A DNA stretch of 64,000 nucleotides from Rheum nobile (GCA_027886185.1 WOAB01000188.1:3782001-3846000); one strand, 5' to 3'; numbered from the stretch's first letter, positions 43,443-54,242 are shown. A program made the numbers and translations. Notes: generated from the letters alone by a model not told the origin.

Positions 43443-45731
43443 TCATATGTCATCCAGCAGGACATCATCAACATGCAATTCATGCAACTCAATAGGTCCA
43501 TCAATAGTAGAATACTCAACTACGGTCTCTACTGCACCAGTTTTAACATTTTCATGCACATGATCATCAATATCACTAATGCAGCAAGGGGAAGGCAATT
43601 CAATGGAGTTGGCTTTATGAATATTATGTTCAAAAATTATTCCATCGAATTCCATAGTCAAAGTTCCACTATCTACATCAATCTTTGTCATGGATGTTTT
43701 CATAAAAGGTCGACCTAGCATAACAGGAGCAACCTGTTCATCATAGTCCATATCCATAACAAAGAAATCATCAGGGAAAATCAAAGGACATATCTTAACA
43801 AGAACATCCTCCACAATACCCTTAGGAGGCACACAAGAACCATCAGCAAGTTGAATCACAATATTGGTATCATGCAAGGGTCCCACTCCTAAATCCTCAA
43901 TCAATGAATAAGGCAAAACATTAATAGAGGCCCCCAAGTCTAGCAAGGCTTTCTCAAATCGATGTTCACCTATAGCAATAGGGATAGTGAATGTACTTGG
44001 ATCCTGGCACTTCTCAGGCATGCGCCTTTGAAATACCGCTGAGACATGCTTACCAACTGGAACCTTCTTCTGAACCTTCAGCTTTTGTGTCCTCTTAACG
44101 GTGCATAGCTCCTTCAAAAACTTGGCATATCGAGGGATAGCCTTAATAAGCTTGAGCAGAGGAATGTTCACCTCACAATTTTGGAAAGTCTCGAACAAAT
44201 CGTTGTCGTCGGCTACTCTTCTAGCCTTTAGCGCCTCGGGAAAAGGTGTTGGTGGCTTCTCAGAACCAAGAGGAGGGAAGACCGGACGGACGCAGTCATC
44301 AACACAGGCTTCATCTGCAGAGCTGGGACTTAAGAGACCGGGTCGCGGTAGGCTCACCGCGGGGCGGTGGTCATCGCCGCGGGGCGGTGAGGTCTCGGTG
44401 GGATTACTGAGATCAGCCACCGGGTCGCGGCCAGAGTCGTCGTGGGGCGGTGACAACAATGTTTCCTTCCTGGCCTCAGCCTCAGCTTTTCGCCGGGTCG
44501 CGGTGGGGTCCACCGTGGCACGGTCAGCAGTTTTCTCCTTTACAGCTTCGTTCTCCTCTTCAGTACTAGGAGTAACGACCAGCTTCTTACCACTTCTAAG
44601 GGTGATGGCACTCACATTCTCCCTTGGATTCACTGTAGTCTGAGATGGCAAGGAGTTTGATGTCCTCTGGTCTATCTTGGTCACAACATCAGCTAGTTGG
44701 CCAATCTGCCTCTCCATATTCTTTATGCTTGACTCAGTAGCCTGAACATGAGTGGCGAAATGCTGAGTCAGAGTCTTCAGCATCTCTTCAGTAGAAGCAC
44801 CAGAGGTTTGGCCTTGAGCCCTCTGTTGGTATGGGACTCACTGCTGGTACTGTTGTTGTGCGGGTTGTTGACCACCTTGTGGGTCACTCCATCTGAAACC
44901 TAGGTGGTCTCGCCCTCTCGGATTATAGTTGGGTTATCCACCAAACTACGGTCTAGGGGGCCCGTAACCTCCTACAGCATTCACTTCAGCAGTACCTTCC
45001 TCCTGCAGCTGAGGACAAGTATTGGTAGGGTGGAACTGATTAGAGCAAAGCCCACATGCTTTAACTTGTTAAGGGGCGTTCTGATTCGCCATTCTCTTCA
45101 CCATCTCCTTCAACTCAGCTAGCTCATTCAGCACTGGGCTAGGTCCTGCAAGGGTCACAGCATTGACCGCCTTCCTCTGGTATGTCTTCCCAAAACTCCT
45201 GGTACTCTCACTCATCTCCTGGAATCTCTCCATGGCTGCGTCCGGTGTAAGATTCAGAATGCTTCCACCGCATGCAGCGTCAACCATCCTTCTCTCTTGA
45301 TCTAACAGACCATTGTGTAGGTAGAGAACAAGGTCCTGCTTGGGGTATCCGTGAAATGGGCAGCTGGAGCAAAGCCTCTTGTACCTCTCGAGATAATCAT
45401 ACAGCGTCTCATCACCAGCTTGCTCAATATTAGCAATTGCCTTTTTCAAAGCATTCGCTTTCTTCGTTGGGAAGTACTTGTCAAGAAATGCCTTGTGCAG
45501 CTTAGTCCAGGTATCTATGGTTCATGGCGGCAAGTGGTAATACCAGTCGCTAGCAGAGTCTAGCAAGGAGAAACCAAAAGCTCTCATCTTGATTTGATCC
45601 TCCGTCACATTCCTGGGCTTCATAGTCATGCAGACATTGTGAAATTTACCTAGATGAGAAATTGGGTCCTCTCCACTCAAGCCATGGAATTTCGGGAGAT
45701 AAGCAACAACTCTAGATTTCAGCTCAAAGTT
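43443..45731 (-). pseudogene. gag-pro: B gag-protease, main part (Athila type)
   Basis: It continues the gag frame broken by S2. The Gag core reads LPKFHGLSGEDPISHLGKFH, then the TDYLERYKRL-type helix region (LYDYLERYKRLCSSCPFHGY) and a CCHC motif (CGLCSNQFHPTNTC). Next come a coiled-coil stretch, a proline-rich linker and an aspartic protease (LLDLGASINVLPYS, PVMLGRPFM). All parts share one frame. In-frame stops lie at about 45522, 45069, 44950, 44940 and 44838, and the frame is clean from 44783 to its end at 43443. The linker at 44340-44530 is built partly from the GC-rich motif, translated as SPPRGDDHRPAV. No RT follows. Confidence 0.88.
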
Positions 45732-48408
45732 TGTAATATCCCGTATATTTGTACGAATAAATTTCGAATTTTTCTTAAGCCATATTGCTAGTCAGATTAA
45801 ATTTGAAGAGATACGAACATTCTGTGTAATGTTTGGCTTCTGTAATATTTTTCTGAGCAATATAAAATACAGTTAAGGTATTTTTGGCTTAAAAGGTCGT
45901 TCGCGTACAAATATATTTAACCCGGGATTAAGTAAAATTTACCACTTAAGGTAAATAAGGGCAAGGTGGGAATTCGGCCCATGCCTTAGCCAAAAATCAG
46001 CAAACATTTCAGCAACTTGCAAGCCAACTTGAGGCAGCTGGAAACTAGCTTGGATGACTCATCGGGGCTACTTGGCCTAGCTTGGACACCTCTTGGTATA
46101 CTTGTCTTCAGATTAGTCTTCATGGTTTGCCAATAAATGAAGAGACGAAGTCGTGGGAGAAGCCAGAAGTCGGCTCCTCACCATCTTCTTCTGTCAAAAG
46201 CCCAGAAATTCAGCATCTGGCAAGCATTTTGGCACGGCTGGCAAACTAGCTTAGGTGACTCACCGGGGCTATTGGCCTAGCTGGTACACCTCATGGGGTA
46301 CGTGTCTTCAGGGTGGTCTTCGTGGTTTGCCTATAAAAGGAGAGGAGAAGTCGTGGGAGAAGCCAGAAGATAGCTCCTCACCACCTTTTTGCTGTCAAAA
46401 ACCCAGAAATCAGCTTCTGAGCTGAACTTTGAGCCTCGTTTGTGGACGATTATGTCATTCGTTCGAGCAGATAGAAGTTCCATCTTGAAGGTGAGGTGTA
46501 GCTTAAAAGGGTGAGAAGATCAGCCAAGATCGATTCAAAGTGGAAGTCGATCCAAAGTTGGTAAGAAAACCCTTGAAGCTCACTGTTTTCACCTCTGGAT
46601 TTCGTGACTTTTGCTGAACTTTGAACCCGATTTGCGTGGTCATCTCGACCTTGTTTCGATCCATTTTCAGGAGGTTCTTAGAGCTTGTTGGTAGCTTAAG
46701 AGTGTGGTAGACTCGAACCAAGAAGAATCGAAGCCTAAAGGGATCGATTTGGGTGAGTTTCCCTCATTGTCGCTCTCGAATTCTTGCCTCTGTTCGTGCA
46801 CCGCACCCGCGGCAGCTTGTGCCGAATGTGTGTTTTGGGTGTTTTGAGCATGGATCGAAGCTTGGTTCCTTGATTCGTTTCGTATTCCTTTAGATTCATA
46901 TATATAGATATTGAATCTAATTTAGGGTCTTGTTATGGGTCGTTCCATATGGATTTATTATCCAGGATCTGTTCCCGTTCCAAGCTCGGAAACCCTTTAA
47001 TTCTAAGCGTGCGAAGCTTTCGTCGGATCTAAGGCAAGTGGCGGTTCGCTCTTGCTTATCATTCCATATTTCCATTAATTATCAATTGATTAATTGTTAA
47101 TTAATTTGGATTGATTATTATTCATGTCTGGAACAGTTTTATGAAACTATCTTTGGAAGATAAAATGAATATTATAATAGGTTGTATATCTGCTAGAACA
47201 ACGCTATTATATATATATGATCTAGATTGAAATATATCTGAGATATTGGCCTTGATGGCTTTATTATGATTGACTGTTCTGAACTGCTTAGTTAGAACGA
47301 GTATTCGTAGGAACGTTACTCGGTATCTCTCAATGAGTACTAGTCGTTTCTTTATAACCAAGTGGATGGGATGTCCAAGCCCCAACACTTTTCTTTGGTC
47401 ATGACCTTCTCCTATCCGAGTATAGGGGATGTGCACAACAGCTGGTGCCAATCTCTGGGATTTAGTCCCAACTCTCTATATCTCAATATCCGTCGAGGAT
47501 GAGATTCTAAAAGCTTGAAACGTGAATGATCGTTTTGGAATTATATAAGATAAGTGCCCGAGTGCACATAATTAATATACCTTTGGCGAGTAGTGCAGCT
47601 AAGTTATAGTGCAGTTAGGAAACTCGCCCTGACTTGAATGTAGTACGTTCTCTTTCCAATCTGGAGTCGTATCATGCGGTGATTCGCATTATACGGTGAG
47701 GTTGGTCGTGAACCGAAGCATCTCAGTCAGTTTTTAACGTTATGTATATACATATGAAACTATAATGTTTCAGACATTTGTCATGCTTCCGATAAGACTC
47801 ACTCTTTTGGAGTCTTCTCTTGGATTAATTCCTATAAGACTCATTTCCATTGGAGTTTTCTCTTGATCATGTCTTTTGATATATTCCAGTAGAAGTATGG
47901 TGGTTGGCTATCGTTATCAGTTATTATCCGAGAAACGATGAGTCTAACCTAATACGACTACTTAGAACCACTCTGCTTTGTACCATTGCGTAGTCTTTCA
48001 TTAGACTAACCAACCGTAATTGTTCTCTGCATGGTTGGTTGGTGTCATCCGTTCGATTCGGCACATCAGATAAGTTGCCACTCCGCGAAGGCTAAGAACG
48101 ACTATGACGGGAGGTGTTTTTGACAAGTTTATCCAGGTTGAGATCCTTGGCGTTGATCGTTGTGATCAAGACTTGTTTTATCTTTAAAAGACTTTCGCTA
48201 TGCTTTAATTACTTTGATGACAATGTTTTATCCTACGGGGATTGGGTTGTAATCCCCCGACATATGTTTTAAAGATGGTTGTTGATTATATAAAAGTTGT
48301 TTATGATTTGTATAATCCGGTTTAGCCTTGGGTGGTTTCGGATGTGAAATCCGAGATCACTGGCGGTAATACCCTTTCCAATTGGGTTAAGAATTTGGGG
48401 GTGTTACA
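45732..48408 (+). mobile_element. Solo LTR S2 (Tekay-type, 2677 bp) in B gag
   Basis: TGTAATATCCCG...GGGGGTGTTACA, flanked by AAGTT (45727-45731, 48409-48413). It splits the B gag frame and, with its TSD copy, adds 2682 bp. A TATAAAAG box is at 46332-46339. The promoter region is duplicated with a period of about 200 bp (roughly 46015-46220 and 46215-46420), and the first copy has the weaker AATAAATG in place of the TATA box. Confidence 0.95.
46332..46339 (+). promoter_or_regulatory. TATA box of S2
   Basis: TATAAAAG in TGCCTATAAAAGGAG, in the downstream copy of the duplicated promoter block. The equivalent place of the upstream copy (about 46131-46139) reads CAATAAATG. Confidence 0.65.
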
Positions 48409-48413
48409 AAGTT

Positions 48414-48671
48414 CACCCCTTCGCCAAGCGCATGGATGATGATAGCCAAGGGTTGTGCTCCAATATTCGGTTCAGTCAGCTCTCTCAGAGTTCCGGCCAT
48501 TGCAACAGCAGGGATATCAACTGGCTCAGTCGGTTCAACAATCTCAACTGTCTCAACGATCTCAACCTCTACTTCTTCTTCTCTTTGATCGCGTAGGTTC
48601 GAACGGAATGTTCTGTCGACTTCTGGGTCAAAAGCAGCTAGAGGGGAGTCAGTAATACGGGTGTTAACCAT
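48414..48671 (-). pseudogene. B gag N-terminus, separated by S2
   Basis: Starts MVNTRITDSPLAAFDPEVDR just after the PBS. An acidic Glu/Val stretch is followed by GTLRELTEPNIGAQPLAIII, and the frame is broken by S2 after GEGVNF. The frame is continued at 45731 with ELKSRVVAYLPKFHG. The MVNTR start resembles that of the Tekay gag in F. Confidence 0.86.
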
Positions 48672-48715
48672 AATATAGGCCTCCACCAAAAATCAATCAC
48701 AAAAACAGAAAACTT

Positions 48716-48732
48716 CCCCGGTTACGGCGCCA
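48716..48732 (-). promoter_or_regulatory. B primer binding site (tRNA-Asp type)
   Basis: TGGCGCCGTAACCGGGG on the - strand, 4 bp from the 5' LTR, is a near match to the tRNA-Asp primer site typical of Athila elements. Confidence 0.88.
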
Positions 48733-48736
48733 AATT

Positions 48737-50137
48737 TGACGGGGCTAGAAATGCGCAATGCAAATATCATTGATTAGCCTAGTCAAAGTAAATGTCCTAA
48801 CAGACCTACTAAACAGATGTATAGTAAGCAAGTAAGGGTCGAACCCACAGGGAAGATCTGATGTAGTAAGCAATTGTGATTGACAAGTAACAATAAAGGG
48901 GGGTTTTAGTAATCAAGTAGAGCAAAGCAAACAAGTTTAGTTGATGAGAAAATATGATTGGGAAAGTAGTCCTACTAGAACGAGATCCACAATACAGAGA
49001 TATAATTTGATCACAGAAATCTATTCAATCCAAGTTCTTTTACTATTCTTATAGTTGTTGCCACCCTGATCTTAAGTACTACAAATTCTCACAGTTGTTG
49101 ATAGACTTATTACTATATCAATGGAAAAGTACTACCAATTCTCACAGTTGTTGATAGACTTTACCACTAACAAAGCAATAGCAATGCACACAAGGATATA
49201 GGATACATGCAAATAGAAGAAAACCTTACTACTTAACATGCAAATGATTCTCACTCATGATTGCGCGCTCGTATTCCACTATACGCAACAATCGTGTATG
49301 CTACTAGATATGCACTCGTATTCCACTATATGCAAATCCTAGCAATTGATAAAAAGTATTCAACCTAGTTGATCATGCTAAGAGGAATAACAATAAATCA
49401 GTATTCAATATTACCAAGAGAATCAAACCAACACTTATAAGAATAAGAACAAGGAATAGAAATCTCACAAACACGTCAGTTGTATTGCTTCAAACGTCTA
49501 GTAGAACAAAGGGAAAGTTAGTTCTCCATTCAGATGAGAATGAAAACCTAATGAAAAGTAAAACTGTGTACGAAGTAAAGTGAAAAGTAGTCTCTGCCTC
49601 TTAACCTAGAAAGAGGACTTAAATAGATTTTGGAAAATAAAGTTAACCTAATGCCAAATAACAAAGGAAACAAAATAATAAAATAACAAAGTTCGAAATT
49701 AAATAAAGGAAATAAATGTCTTCTGGACGCGCGGCATTTAACACGGCCACCGCGGGGCGGTGAGATCCACCGCGGGGCGTCAGGCTCCCACCGCGGGGCG
49801 GTGGCTTCCTCTTGGCGCGACCCTCAATCTTCTCTGAGAACCACCGCTGGGTCGCGGTGGCTCTGGCGCGGGGCGGTGAAATCGCCCACTCCTTCAGCTA
49901 ATCTTCTCTTCTTCTCTTCTACTGCTCTTCATTACTACCAAGTGTTGGTAGTCTTCTCCAGTTAAACTCCAGCAGATCCTTCTCCATCCTCATCAACTCA
50001 TCTAAGCTGTAAATCCTGGGATATCTTCACTTCTCTCCACAACTTCTGGATTACAGACTTAGCCTCAAAACTAATCATAAACTCCTCCAAATCATGCTAA
50101 TAATTGCTAGTAAAGGTGCATGAAATGACACCTATCA
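48737..50137 (-). repeat. B 5' LTR (1401 bp)
   Basis: Uninterrupted copy of the left LTR, including the empty S1 target at 49449-49453. Its motif cluster at 49743-49880 has one 20-bp unit more than the left LTR, which accounts exactly for the 20-bp length difference. Confidence 0.93.
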
Positions 50138-50142
50138 CCCCT

Positions 50143-50425
50143 TAAAAGAAGTTTCGACCCCGAAACTTGGCCGATAACAGCTCGGAGAAACGACCTTACT
50201 TTAAGTTACCCAACCTTATAAGTTTAACCATGCCTAACCCATTTAACACTTTGTAAATTGGTTCAAGCATTTCTATTTTAAAATTTATAAGTTGGTTCAA
50301 ATTATAGTTAACGTAAGGTTAACCATAATTTAGACCCTTCATAACTTAAGGAGTTTTATGACTTGTTCCACCAATTATACATTTTACCATATTACCCTTA
50401 TGGAAATCATGAGGGTTATTATAAG
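50143..50425 (-). mobile_element. G internal 3' end, truncated
   Basis: The sequence TTTCGACCCCGAAACTTGGC and the following 260 bp match 57059-57317 of H. It ends at GAGGGTTATTATA, an LTR-start-like word on the - strand, where the Harbinger remnant begins. It is noncoding. Confidence 0.75.
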
Positions 50426-51370
50426 GGAGGCGAATTGATTGAACAATTGTCGCCCAAGGCGGGTAGATGCCATCAGCGAGATAATATCTCATCTTATATT
50501 GATTTCCATTAACCGTGAAATTCACGTTTAGAGCTCTACCATTCAAAACTTCATCAAAAAACAGGAGATCACTCAAGAACATTAATATCATTAGTCGTAC
50601 TTGGTACCCCAAAAAATGCATGCCAAAACCACAAGTCGTATGATGCAACAGCCTCCAAAATGATTGTTGGATGACCATGATCTCCACAGGCATATTGACC
50701 TTTCCATGCAGTTGGACAATTTTTCCACCCCCAATGCATACAATCGATGCTACCTAACATCACAGGAAATCCACGAAACTCACCCACACTTAGTAGACGT
50801 TGTATGTCTTCTACGGTGGGGCGCTTGAGATACTCATCACCAAAAAAGGTAATTATTCCATCAACAAAATGCTCCAAGCAATGCCTTGAGGTTCCTTCGG
50901 AAAGACGAAAATACTTATCACAAGCATCAACAGTAGTTCCATATGCCAACATATGTATGGCACTAGTACATTTTTGTAATGCAGATATACTAAGCATACC
51001 TCTTGCATCTGGCCTTTGTTGAAAGTACTCCATTCTATTCCCTAGTCTTTCCACAATGCGCTTGAAAACTTCCTTGCTCATTCTGAACCTACGTTGGAAG
51101 AAATGATCTGGATAAGTTGGTTGATCAGAGAAATAATATCTGTAAAGCTGCTCATAGACTTCTTCCCTATTTCTTTCAATATACTTTCGACAACGTCGAG
51201 CACGTCATGGATCTGCATTGTTTATGCGATGTCGAGCACGCTCTTGAAGTGCATCACACGCATCAAGCACTTCTTATGTAATTCTTTGGTATTCACCATC
51301 TTCAGAGTTATCGCTAGAAAGTAAAGGGTTTGAGTTTGAGGATGAACTAGATATTTTTAGAGATTTTAAG
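50426..51370 (-). pseudogene. PIF/Harbinger transposase, truncated and frameshifted
   Basis: The N-terminal part reads RNREEVYEQLYRYYFSDQPT then FFQRRFRMSKEVFKRIVERL. LAYGTTVDACDKYFRLSEGT, GFPVMLGSIDCMHWGWKNCP and NPTIILEAVASYDLW-type blocks (here HPTIILEAVASYDLWFWHAF) are typical of plant Harbinger/ALP1-type DDE proteins. The first two catalytic aspartates (SIDCMHW, TNDINVL) are visible. A TGA and a one-base gain in a T-run near 50565 break the frame before DEVLNGRA...YYLADGIYPPWATIV. The protein ends abruptly at 50426, before the catalytic glutamate. Two further stops lie upstream of 51180. No start or TIR was identified. Confidence 0.88.
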
Positions 51371-51423
51371 AAATGAGGAGTGACTAAACCATTGTAAATC
51401 CTCACTTATATAGATCTCTGCAA

Positions 51424-51830
51424 TTCTAGAAAATGCCAACACATGAAAGCATCTCTATGCTTAGTAAAAAAAAAAACATGGTATCACATGTTATGTTTGC
51501 AGATTCAATCAATTGCTTTCTCTGCATGATTTTACACCACATGAAATTCTAGAAAATGCCAACACATTAAAGCATCTCTATGCTTAGTAAAAAAAACAAA
51601 AAAATATGGTATCACATGCTATGTTTGCAGAAGCAGTCAATTGCTTTTTGTCTGCATGATTTTACACCACATGAAATTATAGAAAATGCCAACACATTTA
51701 ACCATCTCTATGCTTAGTAAAAAAAAACATGGTATCACTTGCTATGTTTGCAGAAGCAATTAATTGTTTTCTCTACATTATTTTACACCACATGAAATTA
51801 TAAAAAATACCAACACATTAAAGCATAAAC
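51424..51830. repeat. Tandem repeat, unit about 123 bp, 3.3 copies
   Basis: Copies start at 51424, 51547, 51677 and 51798, each with TAGAAAATGCCAACACAT, CATCTCTATGCTTAGTAAA, an A-run and ATGGTATCAC.TG.TATGTTTGC. AT-rich, no coding frame. Confidence 0.9.
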
Positions 51831-52900
51831 TACAAACCCCAAAGTCTTACATCCTATATTACCTTTTAAATTTTTACAAGACGACAAAAATCATAAATAC
51901 ATGAAAAAGGAGATTTGTCTTTATCCAACGTGTCTTCTTGTCGTGCCTAAATATACTCAAGCTAATATAATGTCATATTTGGATATAAGGCTTGAATAGC
52001 ATATTATAGTGTCATTTATGGAAATACGACTTAAATGTACCCAAGTTACTTATTACAAACGGAAATTTTAGTGTAAAATTGATTATGGAAATAATAGCAA
52101 GTTCATGACTTAGTAATTACAGGAAAACAAAAACAAATATTTTAAATTTTAATAAAATAAAACTAATAGGAAATGAAATCAGTAAAAGCACTGTAATTGT
52201 AATATTACGGAAACCGGAAAGCGTACATAATTGACACTACAAACTTCCAACACCCAGACCACTTTATTTATTCAGCTACCCGCAAGATGCGTAACGTTTC
52301 TCGTCAACGGTCAAGATTTCGACGGTCATCCACGTGGAAGTCCGGTATATCACAGCTTGTCTCCCTCCGCCCACAGCAAAAATATTTTAATTTTAATTTC
52401 TTTTCCTTTTCTTCGATATGAAGACCAACTAATATCACATTTCATCTTGTATGCACTGCTCTCTCCCCATTCCCCACTCACAATTGGGATCCAAAGATGA
52501 GTTTGGATGAAAATCGAACAAGTGGGTGGTGGTGAGATTTGTGTCAGGGCAAAATTGTAACAGTCTACGAGCTATGCGTAACAAGTGCTCGAGAAAATGC
52601 GTCTGAGGTAGGAAAAACGTGACTGCTCATGTTCTTCGCATCTTCAGAGGAATGTGTATATGAAATACACTACGCAAAAGGTGCGGCACCTTTCCAAAAA
52701 TGATATACAACAATGTCAAACTACGTCGTTGCAGTTGTCACGATCTCATTGGCCTATTTAATTATACTTTGAATGCTGGAACTCTCAATATGGTTTTTCA
52801 TCATCATTTTCTTTAAACAATGTCCATTATCATTAGCTGTGGAGTTTCAGTGCTAGATGTTGACACGAATTGTTACATGTTTAGTTTTTTGGTCCTTCAG
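51831..52900. other. AT-rich stretch, no clear gene
   Basis: About 1.07 kb without a convincing frame or element end. A short stretch at 52520-52615 (GTGGTGGTGAGATTTGTGTC and AATGCGTCTGAGGTAGG) could be a decayed earlier exon of the kinesin fragment that follows, but the match is too weak to call. Confidence 0.4.
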
Positions 52901-53470
52901 CACGACAGAAGGATCTCTATGACTCTATGAGCAAGCTATTGTTCCCATTGTGAGCGAGGTTTTGGACGGGTTTAATTGTACAATCTTTGCATATGGGCAA
53001 ACAGGTACCGGGAAGACTTACACAATGGAAGGAGATTGCAAGAACCAAAAGGTACAGCCTCTATTTTCTTCCTTCTCTCCTCTGCACAAACATTTAATTT
53101 GTAGTTTCCATGAAAATTCCACATTTGTGTTTGCCTAATGGACAAAAAACTTATAGCAGGGTGGAGCCAATGGAGATTTACCTAGAGGAGCAGGAGTTAT
53201 ACCTAGAGCTATCAAGCAGATTTTTGACACACTCGATAGTCAAAGACTCAAAATGCTGAATATAGTGTGAAGGTCACCTTTTTAGAGCTGTACAATGAAG
53301 AGATCACAGATTTGCTTGCTCCAGAAGAGCTTTTAAAAGTTGCTTTGGAAGATAAGCAAAAGAAACAACTTCCTTTAATGGAAGACGACAAAGGTGGGGT
53401 TCTTGTGAGAGGATTGGAAGTAGAGACTGTTGCAAATGCAAGTGAGATTTTCACTCTGCTTGAGAGGGAA
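52901..53470 (+). pseudogene. Kinesin-5-type motor gene fragment, two exons, broken
   Basis: Exon 1 (52901-53051) encodes RQKDLYD, then EQAIVPIVSEVLDGFNCTIF and the P-loop AYGQTGTGKTYTMEG. An intron of 108 bp with GT...AG borders (53052-53159) follows. Exon 2 (53160-53470) encodes GDLPRGAGVIPRAIKQIFDT, VKVTFLELYNEEITDLL and GGVLVRGLEVETV...IFTLLER. This is the motor domain of plant kinesin-5 (BimC) proteins. A 5-bp duplication (CTCTATGA CTCTAT) in exon 1 and a 7-bp insertion near 53246 shift the frame. The retained intron shows a DNA-level copy, not a processed pseudogene. Both ends are missing. Confidence 0.9.
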
Positions 53471-53820
53471 TTAGTTTCCTTTCATATTCATTCGTCACCA
53501 ATTTTGATAATTTAGATCTATTACCATCTCAATGCTTGGGATAAAAAATATGTTATATTGTTTTTTGTATCTCTGTGGAGGTTTACAGGCTCATGTTATG
53601 ATAGAGACATTTGCAATTCAAGTAGGCTGATTTTTACAGTCTGTGTAGTTACATGTGAATTGTCAATGAGAGGAAAATATATTTGTTGCTATAACATTAT
53701 CTTATTTAATTTTAGTATGACATATTGAATCAGAGAGATTGAAAATCTTAACATGTTTTTAATGAATGTAATAGTATTCCACTATTATAATATGAATTGG
53801 ATATTTTCTAATGCTTGCAG
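53471..53820. other. Noncoding spacer between the two gene fragments
   Basis: 350 bp of AT-rich sequence ending in TTCTAATGCTTGCAG, a good splice acceptor for the following exon. It is probably the tail of RPL3 intron 1 plus unidentified DNA. The kinesin exon has no GT donor at its end, so the joint between the fragments lies near 53471. Confidence 0.5.
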
Positions 53821-54086
53821 TGAAGGCTTTCCCAAAGGATGACCCAAACAAGTCCCCTAAGCTCACTGCCTTCTTGGGTTACAAAGCTGGAATGACCCAC
53901 ATTATGAGAGATGTGGAGAAACCAGGATCAAGTAAGGAATTAAACTGTTTATTTGTTTTGGGATGCCTCAATTTCAAGTTATTAATTATATGCATGTTCA
54001 TTTTCTCTGAACTTCACAAGAAGGAGACATGTGAGGCTGTTCCCATTATTGAAACTCCTCCAATGGTGATTGTTGGAGTGGTTGGT
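53821..54086 (+). pseudogene. Ribosomal protein L3 (uL3) gene fragment, two exons
   Basis: The first exon (53821-53931) encodes VKAFPKDDPNKSPKLTAFLG then YKAGMTHIMRDVEKPGS, the conserved N-terminal region of eukaryotic uL3. A GTAAGG donor and about 80 bp of intron follow, then an exon at about 54012 with LHKKETCEAVPIIETPPMVI and VGVVG. The expected AG acceptor reads GA-A, so splicing would probably fail. The similarity ends at 54086, just before the GC-rich fold-back. The first coding exon and most of the protein are absent. Confidence 0.9.
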
Positions 54087-54092
54087 TCTTGG

Positions 54093-54242
54093 TTTTAAAA
54101 AGCGCGCCTAGGCGCCTCAGGCGCGAAGCGCCGGCCTTGGCGCCTTTGATGGTGCAGGCGCAGCGCACTACACAAGGCGCGCGCCTCGCCTCGCTGCGCC
54201 CCGCGCCTCTGCGCCTTGCGCGCTTTGTGTAGTGAAGGCGCT
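54093..54242. repeat. GC-rich fold-back element
   Basis: Dense AGGCGC/GCGCCT words between AAAAAGCGCGCC and its near inverse GCGCGCTTTGTGT. It interrupts the RPL3 similarity. It looks like a small fold-back or MITE, but a clean TSD was not found. Confidence 0.55.

Larger units (their letters stand above)
37884..50137 (-). mobile_element. Element B: Athila-derived LTR element lacking RT and integrase
   Basis: LTRs 37884-40325 and 48737-50137, with CCCCT outside both ends (37879-37883 and 50138-50142). On the - strand the order is 5' LTR, tRNA-Asp-type PBS, gag-protease, a short remnant, the Athila landmark box GGGAGGCAACCCGAGGT, an extra ORF, PPT and 3' LTR. RT, RNase H and integrase are absent between about 43440 and 43130. 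Without solo LTR S1, the left LTR is 1381 bp against 1401 bp on the right. Two later insertions, S1 and S2, are solo LTRs. Confidence 0.92.

Noticed and set aside
52901..53470. A functional kinesin gene
   Set aside because: Two small insertions shift the frame, and the N-terminal and C-terminal parts are absent.
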